43,484 nucleotides of DNA from a virus: the IMG/VR virus record IMGVR_UViG_3300037852_000518, positions 1-43,484 of that record; one strand, 5' to 3'. Position numbers and translations under genes: made by a program. The notes beneath the pieces were generated by a model, which saw only the letters and a list, made by a program, of their open reading frames with translations, ran no database searches and was not told where the DNA came from. Below, piece after piece: positions 6,006 to 13,994 of the stretch. How positions within the stretch are numbered: the first letter of the stretch is position 1; every line of letters starts with the position of its first letter.

Positions 6006-7624
6006 AGGGATTCGATCGATCTCATCAGAATGACGGCGGCGTCGTGCAGATGGGCAACCAAAGAATCATCTTGGGGAAGCGAACTGATCGAATCACAGAG
6101 GACTCGCATCCTTCCCAGTTGTTGGCTCAAGTGCTGAGGGAGACTGTCGCCCCATCGCTCGCCGAACAATTCGAGCCGTCGATCGATTGTCGCCAACAGC
6201 GAAAGCAATCGTGAGCGAGGCACAGACTCATCGGTTGCCTTCTTGCACCAGTCCTCTACCAAGGCAGCGAGTTGCGAGAACTCCCCGGTCCTAAGCATCC
6301 GGTCGTAACGCTTCGTCATCGGATGCGTAATAGGATGAACGTACTGCTGGAGGGGGCGCTCGGCGGAAATTCCCAAGTCGCCGACAGACTCGTGAACCGT
6401 GGCCTCTCCAGACATGCCGAGAACGTTAGCAAAGGTGCGCATGAAATCTCTAGGCAAAGGCCGCAGTCCAGTTGCCTCTTGGACTTGCCCTTCCGGGGAC
6501 AAGGACTGAATGGCCTCGCACTGAGACGAGATCATCAGGAGCTTTCGGCGAAGCTCTCCGGTAAGCCGGTTTTTCCACCTGTCGCCCAACTTGTCCAAAT
6601 GTCTGCCTAGAACGAGCAAGTTTGGAAGAAGCAACGTGTCGGCATTAGTGTCTGCTAGCCGTTTATCACACCAATTCTCGACGCTCTCCATCGCATATCC
6701 GAACTCGTGGAACATTTCTATGGCTTCTGTTTGGCGGTCGGCCAAGGTGTCGGGATGAGCCCTCAGCCATTCGGCAACAGCCTCTCGCTTTCGTTGATTG
6801 GCGACAGCCTCTAGTTCCGCAACAACGTCTTTAGCGACAGGAGTCCCTGCCATTCTGCCAGCGTGATCCAAGAACGTCTCAAACGTAAGAAGATGAAAAG
6901 GACACGAAGCCACTTTGTCCATTTCGATTCGCAACTCTAAGCGAGGACCATTCGTCCATTTATGCCACCAATCTTCCTTCGCATCATTAGTAACGAAAAT
7001 GATCCCTTGCTTGTGCGACTGCGCCTTGTCCAACATTTGCTTCCAGATGAGAAAATCGCCGTATGGGTCGCCCTCTTCCTTGCTGCGATCCTTGTAGCCA
7101 GGAGGGATGTTCTTGTCCTTTCGTTCATCCCATTCCTTCAAGATCTCAGCCAGCTTCTCAGGCGAGTAAGGCTCTCCGGTGCGGCCATCGAATAGCTCGG
7201 TGAGTTTGTTGAAGATTGGATCGGTGACCAGCATCTCCTCATGCGCCTTCTTTCCAGCATCAATGTCCTTCAAGAGGTTCGTGGACATGCGCCTGAAGCG
7301 AGCGAGAATCTGAGGCTTTACGAAGGAATGCTCGATGATCGCTTGAAAATGCTTCTCAATGACAGGAAAGCCTTCCCTTATCTTGTCATACGGAGCAATT
7401 TCTCGGCGGATCATGCCAATTCGAGCCCGTTGGTACTCTAAGGCCGCTTGATGCGGGAGCCAGATCTGGCTCTGTAGCGACGTAAGGTGCTCGACAAATT
7501 GTTTGGTCGCCTTATCGGAAAACCGGTACAAGTCCTGAAGGACGCTGGCATCGAAACAAAAGAGGCAGGTCTTCCAAAGCTCGTTGAGATTGAGCGGGTA
7601 GTATTCGGGAAACTGCTTTTTCAT
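6002..7624 (-). CDS. PIN-domain (PIN_8/DUF4935-type) protein, probable defence nuclease
   Basis: The protein has 540 residues. Residues of about 15-260 form a PIN-like nuclease domain: FCFDAS (D25), ALEY (E63), GDPYGDFLIW (D186, D190) and VTNDAKEDWW (D214, D218) supply the acidic metal-binding set in the usual order. This arrangement is typical of the PIN_8 group, often found in defence islands and prophages. The rest (about 270-540) is helical with no recognised domain and probably senses a trigger or forms the oligomer. The ATG at 7624 has AGGG about 9 bases upstream. It is transcribed divergently from 7717. RNA cleavage during superinfection is inference from the family. Confidence 0.65.
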   Translation of the reverse strand: MKKQFPEYYPLNLNELWKTCLFCFDASVLQDLYRFSDKATKQFVEHLTSLQSQIWLPHQAALEYQRARIGMIRREIAPYDKIREGFPVIEKHFQAIIEHSFVKPQILARFRRMSTNLLKDIDAGKKAHEEMLVTDPIFNKLTELFDGRTGEPYSPEKLAEILKEWDERKDKNIPPGYKDRSKEEGDPYGDFLIWKQMLDKAQSHKQGIIFVTNDAKEDWWHKWTNGPRLELRIEMDKVASCPFHLLTFETFLDHAGRMAGTPVAKDVVAELEAVANQRKREAVAEWLRAHPDTLADRQTEAIEMFHEFGYAMESVENWCDKRLADTNADTLLLPNLLVLGRHLDKLGDRWKNRLTGELRRKLLMISSQCEAIQSLSPEGQVQEATGLRPLPRDFMRTFANVLGMSGEATVHESVGDLGISAERPLQQYVHPITHPMTKRYDRMLRTGEFSQLAALVEDWCKKATDESVPRSRLLSLLATIDRRLELFGERWGDSLPQHLSQQLGRMRVLCDSISSLPQDDSLVAHLHDAAVILMRSIESL

Positions 7625-7716
7625 GTCGGTTGCCCTAAGCTCGTGGGCGTTCTGGTGGGCGACTTTGTCGGAATGGTGAGCGAAACCGTACTAGATTAAC
7701 TACCTACTGAGGCAAA

Positions 7717-7989
7717 ATGGAACTCAAAATCCTCATCGCTACGGAAATCGAGGGCGAACCCTGGAAGGGCAAAGTCATCACCCTCGACCTCGAACCGCAC
7801 GGCTTGTCCAGCGCAGAGGACTTGGTGGGCAAGCTGCTGGAGTTCACGACAGCGAACATCCACCACATCGAGGGCGTGAACAACCATCGTGTGACTTCAG
7901 AGATGCTCGAACAGGAGCCCAAAGAGGTCACGTGCCGTATCGAGGCGACGATTAACCTGTTACTGAACGGAGAGGAGGCAAATGCGTGA
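7717..7989 (+). CDS. Small conserved-looking protein paired with the glycosyltransferase
   Basis: The protein has 90 residues with an alternating beta/helix pattern (KILIATEIEG, VITLDLEP, LVGKLLEFTTANIHHIEG, EVTCRIEATINLLL). No family was recognised. It overlaps the start of the TPR-glycosyltransferase by 8 bases, so the two are translated together. GAGG lies about 6 bases before the ATG. The pairing suggests a linked role, but what that is cannot be told from the sequence. Confidence 0.55.
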   Translation: MELKILIATEIEGEPWKGKVITLDLEPHGLSSAEDLVGKLLEFTTANIHHIEGVNNHRVTSEMLEQEPKEVTCRIEATINLLLNGEEANA

Positions 7990-9775
7990 GCTTTACCTCT
8001 TCTCGGTCAAAGGAAGCGGCGCTGAGCTTTTCGTTCGCTGGCTTACCGCACATTTGGACCAGTACGAGTATCTGCACGCCCGAATCACCCCGGATGGTCG
8101 TGTCGTCAGCGGACAGCAACTCAACAAATTCTCGGGCGAAGGCGACTGTACGCAAATCGTGCTAATCCAGGATCAATTCCTTGGCGATCCTCCAGGCCAG
8201 CGCCTTGTCCTCGTCAATTCGCCAATGGTCACGTTTGCCACAAGAGCAGCCCGAGACCCAAGCCACAACATCGATCCTCATGTCGTTGCGGTTTGGAAGG
8301 AACTCGCAAGCCAGGACGACTTCATCAACCTGGAGCAGTTCGTCGGATCTGCAAATTATCGAGCGTACCTCGCCAAACAACTCGGACTTCCTGTCCGTGA
8401 TGAAACCGACACCCCGATGCTCGATCTCCGAAACCAACGCTACGTCTTCGGCGAAGACATCAGCCCAGAGATCGCTTGGGTCTTCGACAACGAGGTCCGT
8501 GAACTCAACAAGAAATTCGCCCGTGCCCTCAACGTCCCCGCTGCCACAACACGCAACCCGCTCTCATTTTTCTACGAGGGCAACAGGGCCTACGCAGAAG
8601 GCGAGTTCGACCACGCTCTCGACTGCTACCGCAAATCGCCTCCGTCCGAGTCCACAGAACGCAATCTCGCCCTCGCCTTGAGAGCAACCAGAAATTTCGA
8701 CGAGGCAGAGGAGATTTACAAGCGGGCCAAGCTCCACGATCAACCGCACATGCGCTACGACTACTTCGGGCTCCTCCAGAGCCAGGGCCGCTTTGCTGAA
8801 TCGTGGCAACACCACGAAGCCCGCTTTGAATGCTGGGAGCCCTCGTATGACCTCCTGCTGTTCCTCGCTGATCGTCGAGGAAAGAAACCGAAAGACAGAA
8901 GAGCCAAGCCGTACACGAAGCTCGCTGGGAAGCGCCTATTGGTCTGTGGCGAAGGTGGGGCCGGCGATGAGTTGATGTACTGCCGTTGGGTGAAACGTAT
9001 CAAAGAGGTCAAGCGGTGCGAGATCACATACGTTAGTCAGTATATGCTCGTCGATTTCATGAGAGAGGTCGGACTCGCTGATCAAGTGATCGACAAGGGA
9101 AATGCGGAAAAGGCGATGGAGGAATGCGATTACTGGTTGCCCTCGATGTCCGCCCCGCTTTGGTTAGGCGAAGTCCATGACTTCCCCGATCCCTTGCTAA
9201 AGTTCGAGCCCACGATTGGGCTCCCGGAAGGATTCAAGGTGGGGTTGTCGTGGCAGGGCACGCTTGCACATTTGGAGGACGATTTCAGGAGTATGAATCC
9301 TGCGCTCCTGGAGCCTCTCAGTGAGCTTCCCGGAGTGACGCTGGTCAATCTCCAGCATCAACTCCACCCGCCGTTCCCATGCGTTAGTCCTGAGATCAGG
9401 AACTTCCACGATTTGGCCACAGTGATCAACTCATGTGATCTCGTGGTTTCGGCCGACAGCGCCCCGGCCCACATGGCAGGCGTACTTGGGAAACCGTGCT
9501 TCTTGATGCTGTCCTGGAAGCCTGAGTTTCGCTGGGGAGTCGAGGGCGATACTACGAAATGGTACAGCACACACACTCTGATAAGGCAACCACGGATGCA
9601 CGACTGGGCCAGCGTGGTCGAGAAGTGTTGCGAGCAGATACACAAACGGGCGATCCTATCGCTTCACGATCCTTCCTTCTTGTCGCTTGGGGACACCTCG
9701 TTACGCCTAAATAGACCTGCAAGGAGCGATTCGAGAAGCTTGCCAACTATGGGAATCTGCGAGACGCCGATCTGA
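7982..9775 (+). CDS. TPR protein with GT9-like (heptosyltransferase-type) glycosyltransferase domain
   Basis: The protein has 597 residues. Residues 1-190 are an unrecognised N-terminal domain. Residues of about 196-285 contain TPR-like helices (FYEGNRAYAEGEFDHALDCYRK; FDEAEEIYKRA). Residues of about 316-550 match the TPR-linked GT9 family: GKRLLVCGEGGAGDELMYCRW, VGLSWQGT, RSMNPALLEPL, then DLVVSADSAPAHMAGVLGKP with the family's D-S/T-x2-AH-AG-LGKP signature, and DW near 541. Such enzymes transfer sugars to surface polymers or proteins; in a phage this suggests modification of virion proteins or of the host surface (inference). The last ~40 residues lie beyond the usual end and overlap the convergent gene by 112 bases, so the C-terminus may be an extension by loss of an earlier stop. 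Confidence 0.8.
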   Translation: MRELYLFSVKGSGAELFVRWLTAHLDQYEYLHARITPDGRVVSGQQLNKFSGEGDCTQIVLIQDQFLGDPPGQRLVLVNSPMVTFATRAARDPSHNIDPHVVAVWKELASQDDFINLEQFVGSANYRAYLAKQLGLPVRDETDTPMLDLRNQRYVFGEDISPEIAWVFDNEVRELNKKFARALNVPAATTRNPLSFFYEGNRAYAEGEFDHALDCYRKSPPSESTERNLALALRATRNFDEAEEIYKRAKLHDQPHMRYDYFGLLQSQGRFAESWQHHEARFECWEPSYDLLLFLADRRGKKPKDRRAKPYTKLAGKRLLVCGEGGAGDELMYCRWVKRIKEVKRCEITYVSQYMLVDFMREVGLADQVIDKGNAEKAMEECDYWLPSMSAPLWLGEVHDFPDPLLKFEPTIGLPEGFKVGLSWQGTLAHLEDDFRSMNPALLEPLSELPGVTLVNLQHQLHPPFPCVSPEIRNFHDLATVINSCDLVVSADSAPAHMAGVLGKPCFLMLSWKPEFRWGVEGDTTKWYSTHTLIRQPRMHDWASVVEKCCEQIHKRAILSLHDPSFLSLGDTSLRLNRPARSDSRSLPTMGICETPI

Positions 9776-10503
9776 TAGATTTTGAGAAACTCACCTTTCC
9801 CAAACAAGGGAAAGGCGTCCGGTCTGGTGAACACTAACATGACGGGCCATGCCCAAACCCAAAACAATAGCCAAATGACTGCCTTGGTTGTATCGAACAA
9901 ATAGAAGCCGCCAAATGACGCTCCTAATACGAGCAACGTGAGCACGTAATTCATCACCATCTCCAAAAGCCGCAAATTGACACCAGTCGCATTCTGAACT
10001 TTATCGGTCCATAAGACAAACAGCACTTCATAAAGGCAAGCTGATCCTGTCGCAATCCACTCAAAGTCCGCTGTAGTCAACTCTGAAAATGCCTTGGTCG
10101 TAATGACGAGTATCAACGATGTGATCACCACGACAATCAACGTCACCGGAACCACCGAAACCATATTCATGCGATGGATCCACGTGAACTGAGAAGGGTG
10201 GCGCAGTGTGTCAGCATACGTCTGACCGACGGCCCCAAAGAAGACCATGTACCGGAAAAATTGAAACGACATTGAGAATATCAATGTGATGAGTCCCCAA
10301 AACACGAACATCACACACCACCAAATGCAGAAGACAATGAGGTAGCGAATCGTACGATCGTCGGTACGTTCGTCTGGACCTGGACAATCTGCCAATGCAT
10401 TTAGCCTGGACCTCCAGCCAAATGCCAAAAACAAGGGGATGCTGAGCGGCTGGAATAAACACCCTGTAAATGCCGTCCAGAGCAGTGATAACCACCCCAA
10501 CAC
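9664..10503 (-). CDS. Polytopic membrane protein
   Basis: The protein has 279 residues from GTG 10503, preferred over TTG 10530 because GGGGAGAGG ends 4 bases before it. About five hydrophobic segments are visible (LGWLSLLWTAF region; IRYLIVFCIWWCVMFVFWGLITLIF; VSVVPVTLIVVVITSLILVI; YVLTLLVLGASFGGFYLF; AVIWLLFWVWAWPVMLVF), and the C-terminus is charged and cytosolic-looking. No family was recognised. It is leftward, convergent with the glycosyltransferase and divergent from groES, and has a normal SD, so it may be expressed in the lysogen as a conversion gene. Superinfection exclusion is one possibility, without direct evidence. Confidence 0.6.
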   Translation of the reverse strand: MLGWLSLLWTAFTGCLFQPLSIPLFLAFGWRSRLNALADCPGPDERTDDRTIRYLIVFCIWWCVMFVFWGLITLIFSMSFQFFRYMVFFGAVGQTYADTLRHPSQFTWIHRMNMVSVVPVTLIVVVITSLILVITTKAFSELTTADFEWIATGSACLYEVLFVLWTDKVQNATGVNLRLLEMVMNYVLTLLVLGASFGGFYLFDTTKAVIWLLFWVWAWPVMLVFTRPDAFPLFGKGEFLKIYQIGVSQIPIVGKLLESLLAGLFRRNEVSPSDKKEGS

Positions 10504-10632
10504 TTCACCTCTCCCCGAATTAGCCGCCAACGTGGTCCCGCTTCGACCCGACCTATTCTGGCACCGGTTGAGCGCTGTGACAACGCCGCCGGATCACGCT
10601 CGAAAAGTTGACTGCTGACACTCACTTAGGGC

Positions 10633-10926
10633 ATGATCAAACCCACGCACGATTTTGTACTGGTCAAGCCAGATGAACCAGAAAAGCAGAGCAAGGGCGG
10701 GATTTACCTCCCGGAATCGGCCAAAGAAAAGCCCCAGCAAGGCAAAGTCATTGCTGTTGGTCCCGGTCGAATCCTGGAGAATGGCTCGACCTACGTCCCT
10801 CCGTTCAAGAAGGGAGAAATCGTCCTCTACAAGCGATACGGTGGCCAGGACATCGAAGTCGAGGGCAAGGAAAACTTCCTGTTAGTCGAGGCCAGCGACA
10901 TCATCGCCATCATCGAGGACAAATGA
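10633..10926 (+). CDS. groES: GroES-type co-chaperonin (Cpn10)
   Basis: The protein has 97 residues, the normal Cpn10 length. Recognisable parts are PTHDFVLVKPDEPE at the N-terminus, the mobile loop with GGIYLPESAKEKPQQGKVIAVGPG, the hairpin around FKKGEIVLYKRYGG and the C-terminal VEASDIIAI. GroES caps the GroEL ring and sets its cavity. Phage homologues (for example T4 gp31) alter folding of the major capsid protein. No groEL is in the window, so it would have to work with host GroEL. It is preceded by a short divergent region with TTGACT at about 10607 but no convincing -10. Confidence 0.93.
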   Translation: MIKPTHDFVLVKPDEPEKQSKGGIYLPESAKEKPQQGKVIAVGPGRILENGSTYVPPFKKGEIVLYKRYGGQDIEVEGKENFLLVEASDIIAIIEDK

Positions 10927-10947
10927 GGGGCATCGACCCGATGCGGG

Positions 10948-11367
10948 CTACAAAGTCGCACAAAAGTATTCTGTGAAGTCCTTGGATTTCCCAGTGGCAT
11001 ATCCGAGTTTGTGGTTGTTGTACGGATCGATATTGAGAATCTGACAACCCGGATTCCTCCGATCGGGATATGCGCCTTCGCAGCGCCACAGTTTCGAGAT
11101 GTCTTCCATCGGAATGAAATACCACTCCGATTCATGCCCGCAAATCCAGACTTCGTATTGGGCAATGAGAGTGTTGCTGTTGATGTTGAAGGGATAACCG
11201 GTCCAGCCTCGGGAACTTGCGAACCGAACATGGAGTTCATGGAACCCACCGAGATCCCATCTGTCCTCTCCCGTCTCCTCGATCGGGAGACCTCCTCCGA
11301 TTTCATTCAGGACCGTCAGTTTCGCTTGTCTGGCGTCTTCGGGCGCAGTGACACGTGCTCTGCTCAT
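10948..11367 (-). CDS. Hypothetical protein, possible nuclease-like fold
   Basis: The protein has 139 residues from ATG 11367; the longer TTG-started form (11391) adds 8 residues that overlap AGGAAGG, the likely SD. The sequence alternates beta strands and helices: HELHVRFASS, FNINSNTLIAQYEVWICG, EWYFIPMEDISKLW, CQILNIDPYNNHKLG. The block of a strand, then a WYFIPMEDI-like segment, resembles the second half of some PD-(D/E)xK nucleases, but the catalytic D..ExK is not visible. Function unknown. It is convergent with groES, with 21 bases between them. Confidence 0.5.
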   Translation of the reverse strand: MSRARVTAPEDARQAKLTVLNEIGGGLPIEETGEDRWDLGGFHELHVRFASSRGWTGYPFNINSNTLIAQYEVWICGHESEWYFIPMEDISKLWRCEGAYPDRRNPGCQILNIDPYNNHKLGYATGKSKDFTEYFCATL

Positions 11368-11560
11368 TTCCCTGATCCTTCCTGAGAACAACCGGGGCTC
11401 GACACATTAGGGACAAGTATCAAAACCTCGAACGGAGCACAACGAAACGCTCTTCGGCCCACCCGATTCTGCGGATTAGCTGGGGCCGTTAGTCTCGATG
11501 ATCGAGGAGGTTCCTGTGCCTCACCTGGGGGCAATGGCCCTCCCGACAAAATTACGCCAA

Positions 11561-11761
11561 TTACACGTCCTCGTCGCCGTTGCGTGGGCGTCCTCGGCCC
11601 GGTGCCTCCGGCAGCACGATTCCGGTTTGCTTCTTTACCCTGAGCCGCATGGACTCAAGAATCCACTCCGTTCGGGCTGTATCGCCCCTAGCCTTTTCAA
11701 TGGCTGGAATCCAATCCTCCGGAATGTACAGCGTAATTGCGTGCCGATTCTTTGTGGTCAT
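11561..11761 (-). CDS. Ribbon-helix-helix (Arc/CopG-like) protein
   Basis: The protein has 66 residues from ATG 11761. RHAITLYIPEDWIPAIEKARGDTARTEWILESMRLRV fits a ribbon-helix-helix: a beta strand with alternating polar residues, then two helices with the turn near GDTAR. A basic Pro/Gly tail follows. Such dimers bind DNA operators. A longer frame from GTG 11809 would translate the terminator hairpin at 11773-11797 and is unlikely. No strong SD is present. It could act on the nearby palindromes at 12861-12922, which is inference. Confidence 0.55.
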   Translation of the reverse strand: MTTKNRHAITLYIPEDWIPAIEKARGDTARTEWILESMRLRVKKQTGIVLPEAPGRGRPRNGDEDV

Positions 11762-11772
11762 GTTCGGTATCC

Positions 11773-11797
11773 AAAAAAGGGAGGCTCGAAGCCTCCC
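11773..11797 (-). terminator. Leftward terminator before the RHH gene
   Basis: On the minus strand GGGAGGCT / AGCCTCCC (8-bp stem, loop TCG) is followed by TTTTTT. It ends the small leftward operon that begins at 12820 and lies only 11 bases from the RHH gene's ATG, so that gene depends on read-through or a promoter overlapping this site. Confidence 0.8.
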
Positions 11798-11827
11798 AGG
11801 AGCGGACACGATTTGCGATTTAGGGTC

Positions 11828-11953
11828 TCAGATTGGCCGTGCGTTGGCAACGGTGCCGAATCGTCTCCTAAATCGCAGGGATCGATAGCGGGCGTACCAT
11901 TGGCGTTTTGCTTGATTCGTGCTGAGACGGCGCTTACGGCGTGCGTTGGACAT
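11828..11953 (-). CDS. Very basic 41-residue protein
   Basis: ATG 11953 is preceded by TAAGGGG, in which the SD overlaps the stop codon of the 11965-12168 gene, a typical operon junction. The product is Arg-rich (RRKRRLS, YRSLRFRRRFG) and probably binds nucleic acid or is a ribosome-like small basic protein. Its 3' part contains both arms of an 11-bp inverted repeat (11814-11824 / 11867-11877). No family was recognised. Confidence 0.4.
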   Translation of the reverse strand: MSNARRKRRLSTNQAKRQWYARYRSLRFRRRFGTVANARPI

Positions 11954-11964
11954 GGTTTGGCCCC

Positions 11965-12168
11965 TTAGACGTGTTTCGCAATCGCACGGTCACAAGAGGC
12001 GGCAGCACGCTCTAGGATGCGTGCGAACGCACTCCACACCTTGCCAGCGTTTGGATCTTGCCAAGCGCCCTCTAATTCGCTGTGAGCCTCACAGAACTTT
12101 TGCGCAGCCAATCGCAGCACGTTGGGCAATTCCTCGGGTGAAGCAACATCAAGATTGAGGTCAGTCAC
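11965..12168 (-). CDS. Small hypothetical protein
   Basis: The protein has 67 residues, starts with GTG and is mainly helical (LPNVLRLAAQKFCEAHSELEGAW, VWSAFARILERAAASCDRAI). GGGAGGA lies 8 bases upstream of the start. It is the third gene of a leftward operon (12820, 12527, 12168, 11953). It is amphipathic, so a helical dimer is likely. Function not recognised. Confidence 0.5.
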   Translation of the reverse strand: MTDLNLDVASPEELPNVLRLAAQKFCEAHSELEGAWQDPNAGKVWSAFARILERAAASCDRAIAKHV

Positions 12169-12170
12169 GG

Positions 12171-12527
12171 CTATTCCTCCCGGCCAACGAAGTGGCCGTA
12201 TTCATCGAACCCAAGGACAGTCAAGATCGACTCGGCAAGTGACCACGCCTCATCGGATTCGTCCTCAGTGAGACGGCGCAGCAACACAGGCAGGGATTCA
12301 ACAGAGACGTAACAGCAGAGACGCCCGCCAACCCAGTCGAACGAATCGCCACGATCGGGAACGAAGCAAGCCTCCAGGCAACTGTCGATTCCTTGGTTCA
12401 CGATCGGTTCAACCACAACGGAATCCGACCGGCCTAAATCCATCACGAACGGTAAGCCGTTCATGGCCGATCGAATCGCCTCGTAACTGATTTGACGGCA
12501 ACTGGAGGGGTGACAGATGGAGTTCAT
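12171..12527 (-). CDS. Hypothetical protein, coupled to its upstream gene
   Basis: The protein has 118 residues. Its ATG overlaps the TAA of the 12527-12820 gene (TAATG), so translation is coupled. The C-terminal half is acidic and helical (LPVLLRRLTEDESDEAWSLAESILTVLGFDEYGHF); the N-terminal half has scattered cysteines (C5, C10, and others). No family was recognised. It is separated by only two bases from the next gene. Confidence 0.5.
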   Translation of the reverse strand: MNSICHPSSCRQISYEAIRSAMNGLPFVMDLGRSDSVVVEPIVNQGIDSCLEACFVPDRGDSFDWVGGRLCCYVSVESLPVLLRRLTEDESDEAWSLAESILTVLGFDEYGHFVGREE

Positions 12528-12820
12528 TAGGCCACCACTCCCTTTTTGATGTGTCGGAGGGATTCGCTCAGGGAGGCGGCGGTAACGCTCAAATCCCAAA
12601 GCTTCTGGAATTGGGCGTGATCGACTCGGGTCTTATGGTTGCCACCATCGATGGCGCTCAAGTGTTTGCCTGTGGTTTTGCTCCATACGTTCTGGGAGAC
12701 CACTCTGGGCTGTCCCTCGAATTGGAACGCTATAGGCGTCTCATAGCTGAACCACACAGTCACGAATCCGAATTCAACGCACGTAGCTTGGTTGTCTCTG
12801 CTGATCGATGGCATTCGCAT
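12527..12820 (-). CDS. Hypothetical protein under the twin palindromic operators
   Basis: The protein has 97 residues from ATG 12820, chosen because AAGGAT is 8 bases upstream and the operators at 12861-12922 then lie outside the gene; in-frame ATGs at 12913 and 12868 fall inside the palindromes. The core reads like a compact beta domain (FVTVWFSYETPIAFQFEG, NVWSKTTGKHLSAID). Uncharacterised phage proteins share the WFSYxTPxAF and TTGKHL pattern. It is the first gene of the leftward operon running to 11828. Function unknown. Confidence 0.5.
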   Translation of the reverse strand: MRMPSISRDNQATCVEFGFVTVWFSYETPIAFQFEGQPRVVSQNVWSKTTGKHLSAIDGGNHKTRVDHAQFQKLWDLSVTAASLSESLRHIKKGVVA

Positions 12821-12860
12821 CTGGCCGATCCTTTGAGAAGTGTTCTGAGCACCGGACACA

Positions 12861-12922
12861 AAAGACATATGTCTTTCTACCGGTGTCGATCGGCTGCAGT
12901 CAATAAAAGACATGTGTCTTTT
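12861..12922. promoter_or_regulatory. Twin palindromic operators
   Basis: AAAGACATATGTCTTT (12861-12876) is a perfect 16-bp palindrome. AAAAGACA-TG-TGTCTTTT (12905-12922) is a second copy with 8-bp arms. The centres are 45 bp apart, close to four helical turns. They lie upstream of the leftward gene at 12820. The half-site GACA..TGTC resembles operators of winged-helix (BlaI/CopY-like) or other dimeric repressors. Which protein binds is unknown. Confidence 0.7.
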
Positions 12923-13306
12923 TATGAGAAAAGAAAAGATTTCTCAGAGGCAGCGTTGGCCCACCCAAGCGGACAGAACCGTGTGCCGTTTGTTCTGTGC
13001 TAAGGTCTCAGCACTTAGAAACGCCTACTTAGAGCCTGCGAGAAATCTAGCAATGTTAACGTAGGCAAGGTGTCAAGATAGGCGGGGTGGGTAGGTACTT
13101 CCCAGGCTAAACCCGAAATCGGCGAAAGCATCGGCAGCACTTTTCATCTGAGCTTGCCAAAACACGTCCGACCAAGCCCATGCGGCGACTGTGGTTTAGG
13201 GCTGGTTTGCACGAGTTCGCAGGGCTCTTGACTGGCGCTTTGTGCCCTGGCATTCTGACGGGCGAAAGGTTCGTGTTCCCGGTTGCTTTTTTGGGAGGGC
13301 GGGTCA
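12923..13306. other. Gene-free stretch with minor hairpins
   Basis: No reading frame here has a plausible start or SD. ACAGAAC (12973-12979) pairs with GTTCTGT (12992-12998), followed directly by a CTAAG/CTTAG hairpin, which could be a weak terminator or leader. Otherwise I see nothing; it may hold the promoter of the 13307 gene. Confidence 0.3.
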
Positions 13307-13924
13307 ATGTCCCTGGACCACCTGTTTGACATCGCATCAAGGGTCGCAACGCCATTAGCCCTGGGGGGACTTGCCTTTGCCGGTCTGTTTGCAGCAGCCT
13401 ATTACGCCGTGAGCCACCTCGTCCCGCAGGTCCGAAAAAACGAGGCACTGGAGACAATCAAGTTTATCATCGGGGCCTTGTTCATCGTCGCAGTGCTTGC
13501 GATGATATTGGGTTTTGTCGGATATGTTATCAACCTCCGTCACGACGGTGGAACGCCCAAAGAATCGGCTCATCGTCAGCAATCAGCAGAAGAGCTAGCT
13601 AAAGTACTTGGTAATCGCCACGAAAAAGGTAGCAAGGAACTTGACAAGCTCGCCAAAGACCCCTCCGCATCTGAGGAAACGAAAAAAGAAGCAGGCGAAC
13701 TAAAGGGATCATACGTAAAACTCGGCACACAGATAATCGATGCCATCAAAGCTGGAGATGAAAATCTACAACACGATCTCAACAAACAGATGTTCCAACT
13801 GTTTGACCCAAAGAAGAGTCCGAAGATCAATCCCGACACTCTGAAAGACCTCCAGGATAAAACGACGGCCGATATGAAACTACTCGAAAAGCAGCAAGAG
13901 GAGCGAGATAAGAGTCAAGGCTAG
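13307..13924 (+). CDS. Two-TM protein with cytosolic coiled coil
   Basis: The protein has 205 residues from ATG 13307, with GGGAGGG 7 bases upstream. Two transmembrane helices are seen (about 13-35, ALGGLAFAGLFAAAYYAV region; about 53-75, FIIGALFIVAVLAMILGF). The remainder is a highly charged Lys/Glu helical domain (about 80-205) likely to form coiled coils. It has a normal SD and lacks the CTANATA box of the adjoining terminase gene, so it probably belongs to a different expression class. Candidate roles are exclusion or lysis control; there is no direct evidence for either. Confidence 0.55.
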   Translation: MSLDHLFDIASRVATPLALGGLAFAGLFAAAYYAVSHLVPQVRKNEALETIKFIIGALFIVAVLAMILGFVGYVINLRHDGGTPKESAHRQQSAEELAKVLGNRHEKGSKELDKLAKDPSASEETKKEAGELKGSYVKLGTQIIDAIKAGDENLQHDLNKQMFQLFDPKKSPKINPDTLKDLQDKTTADMKLLEKQQEERDKSQG

Positions 13925-13983
13925 GCATACGAGCAAACCAAACTCGCCGGTCTGAACGGGCGGGAATATCGCTGTTGTCTGCG

Positions 13984-13994
13984 TAAATATACGC
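13984..13994 (+). promoter_or_regulatory. CTANATA-type start box before the terminase genes
   Basis: TAAATA at 13984-13989 ends 5 bases before ATG 13995; no SD is present. It lies within GCGTA-AATA-TACGC, a 5-bp inverted repeat abutting the ATG. One of 12 similar sites before virion genes. Confidence 0.5.

Noticed and set aside
9708-9713. CTAAATA copy in the 3' end of the glycosyltransferase gene
   Set aside because: No start codon follows at the proper distance, so it was not counted as a start box; chance or a relic.
12821-12913. Starts at ATG 12913 and 12868 for the 12527 gene
   Set aside because: Both ATGs are part of the palindromic operators and lack an SD; ATG 12820 has AAGGAT at good spacing.
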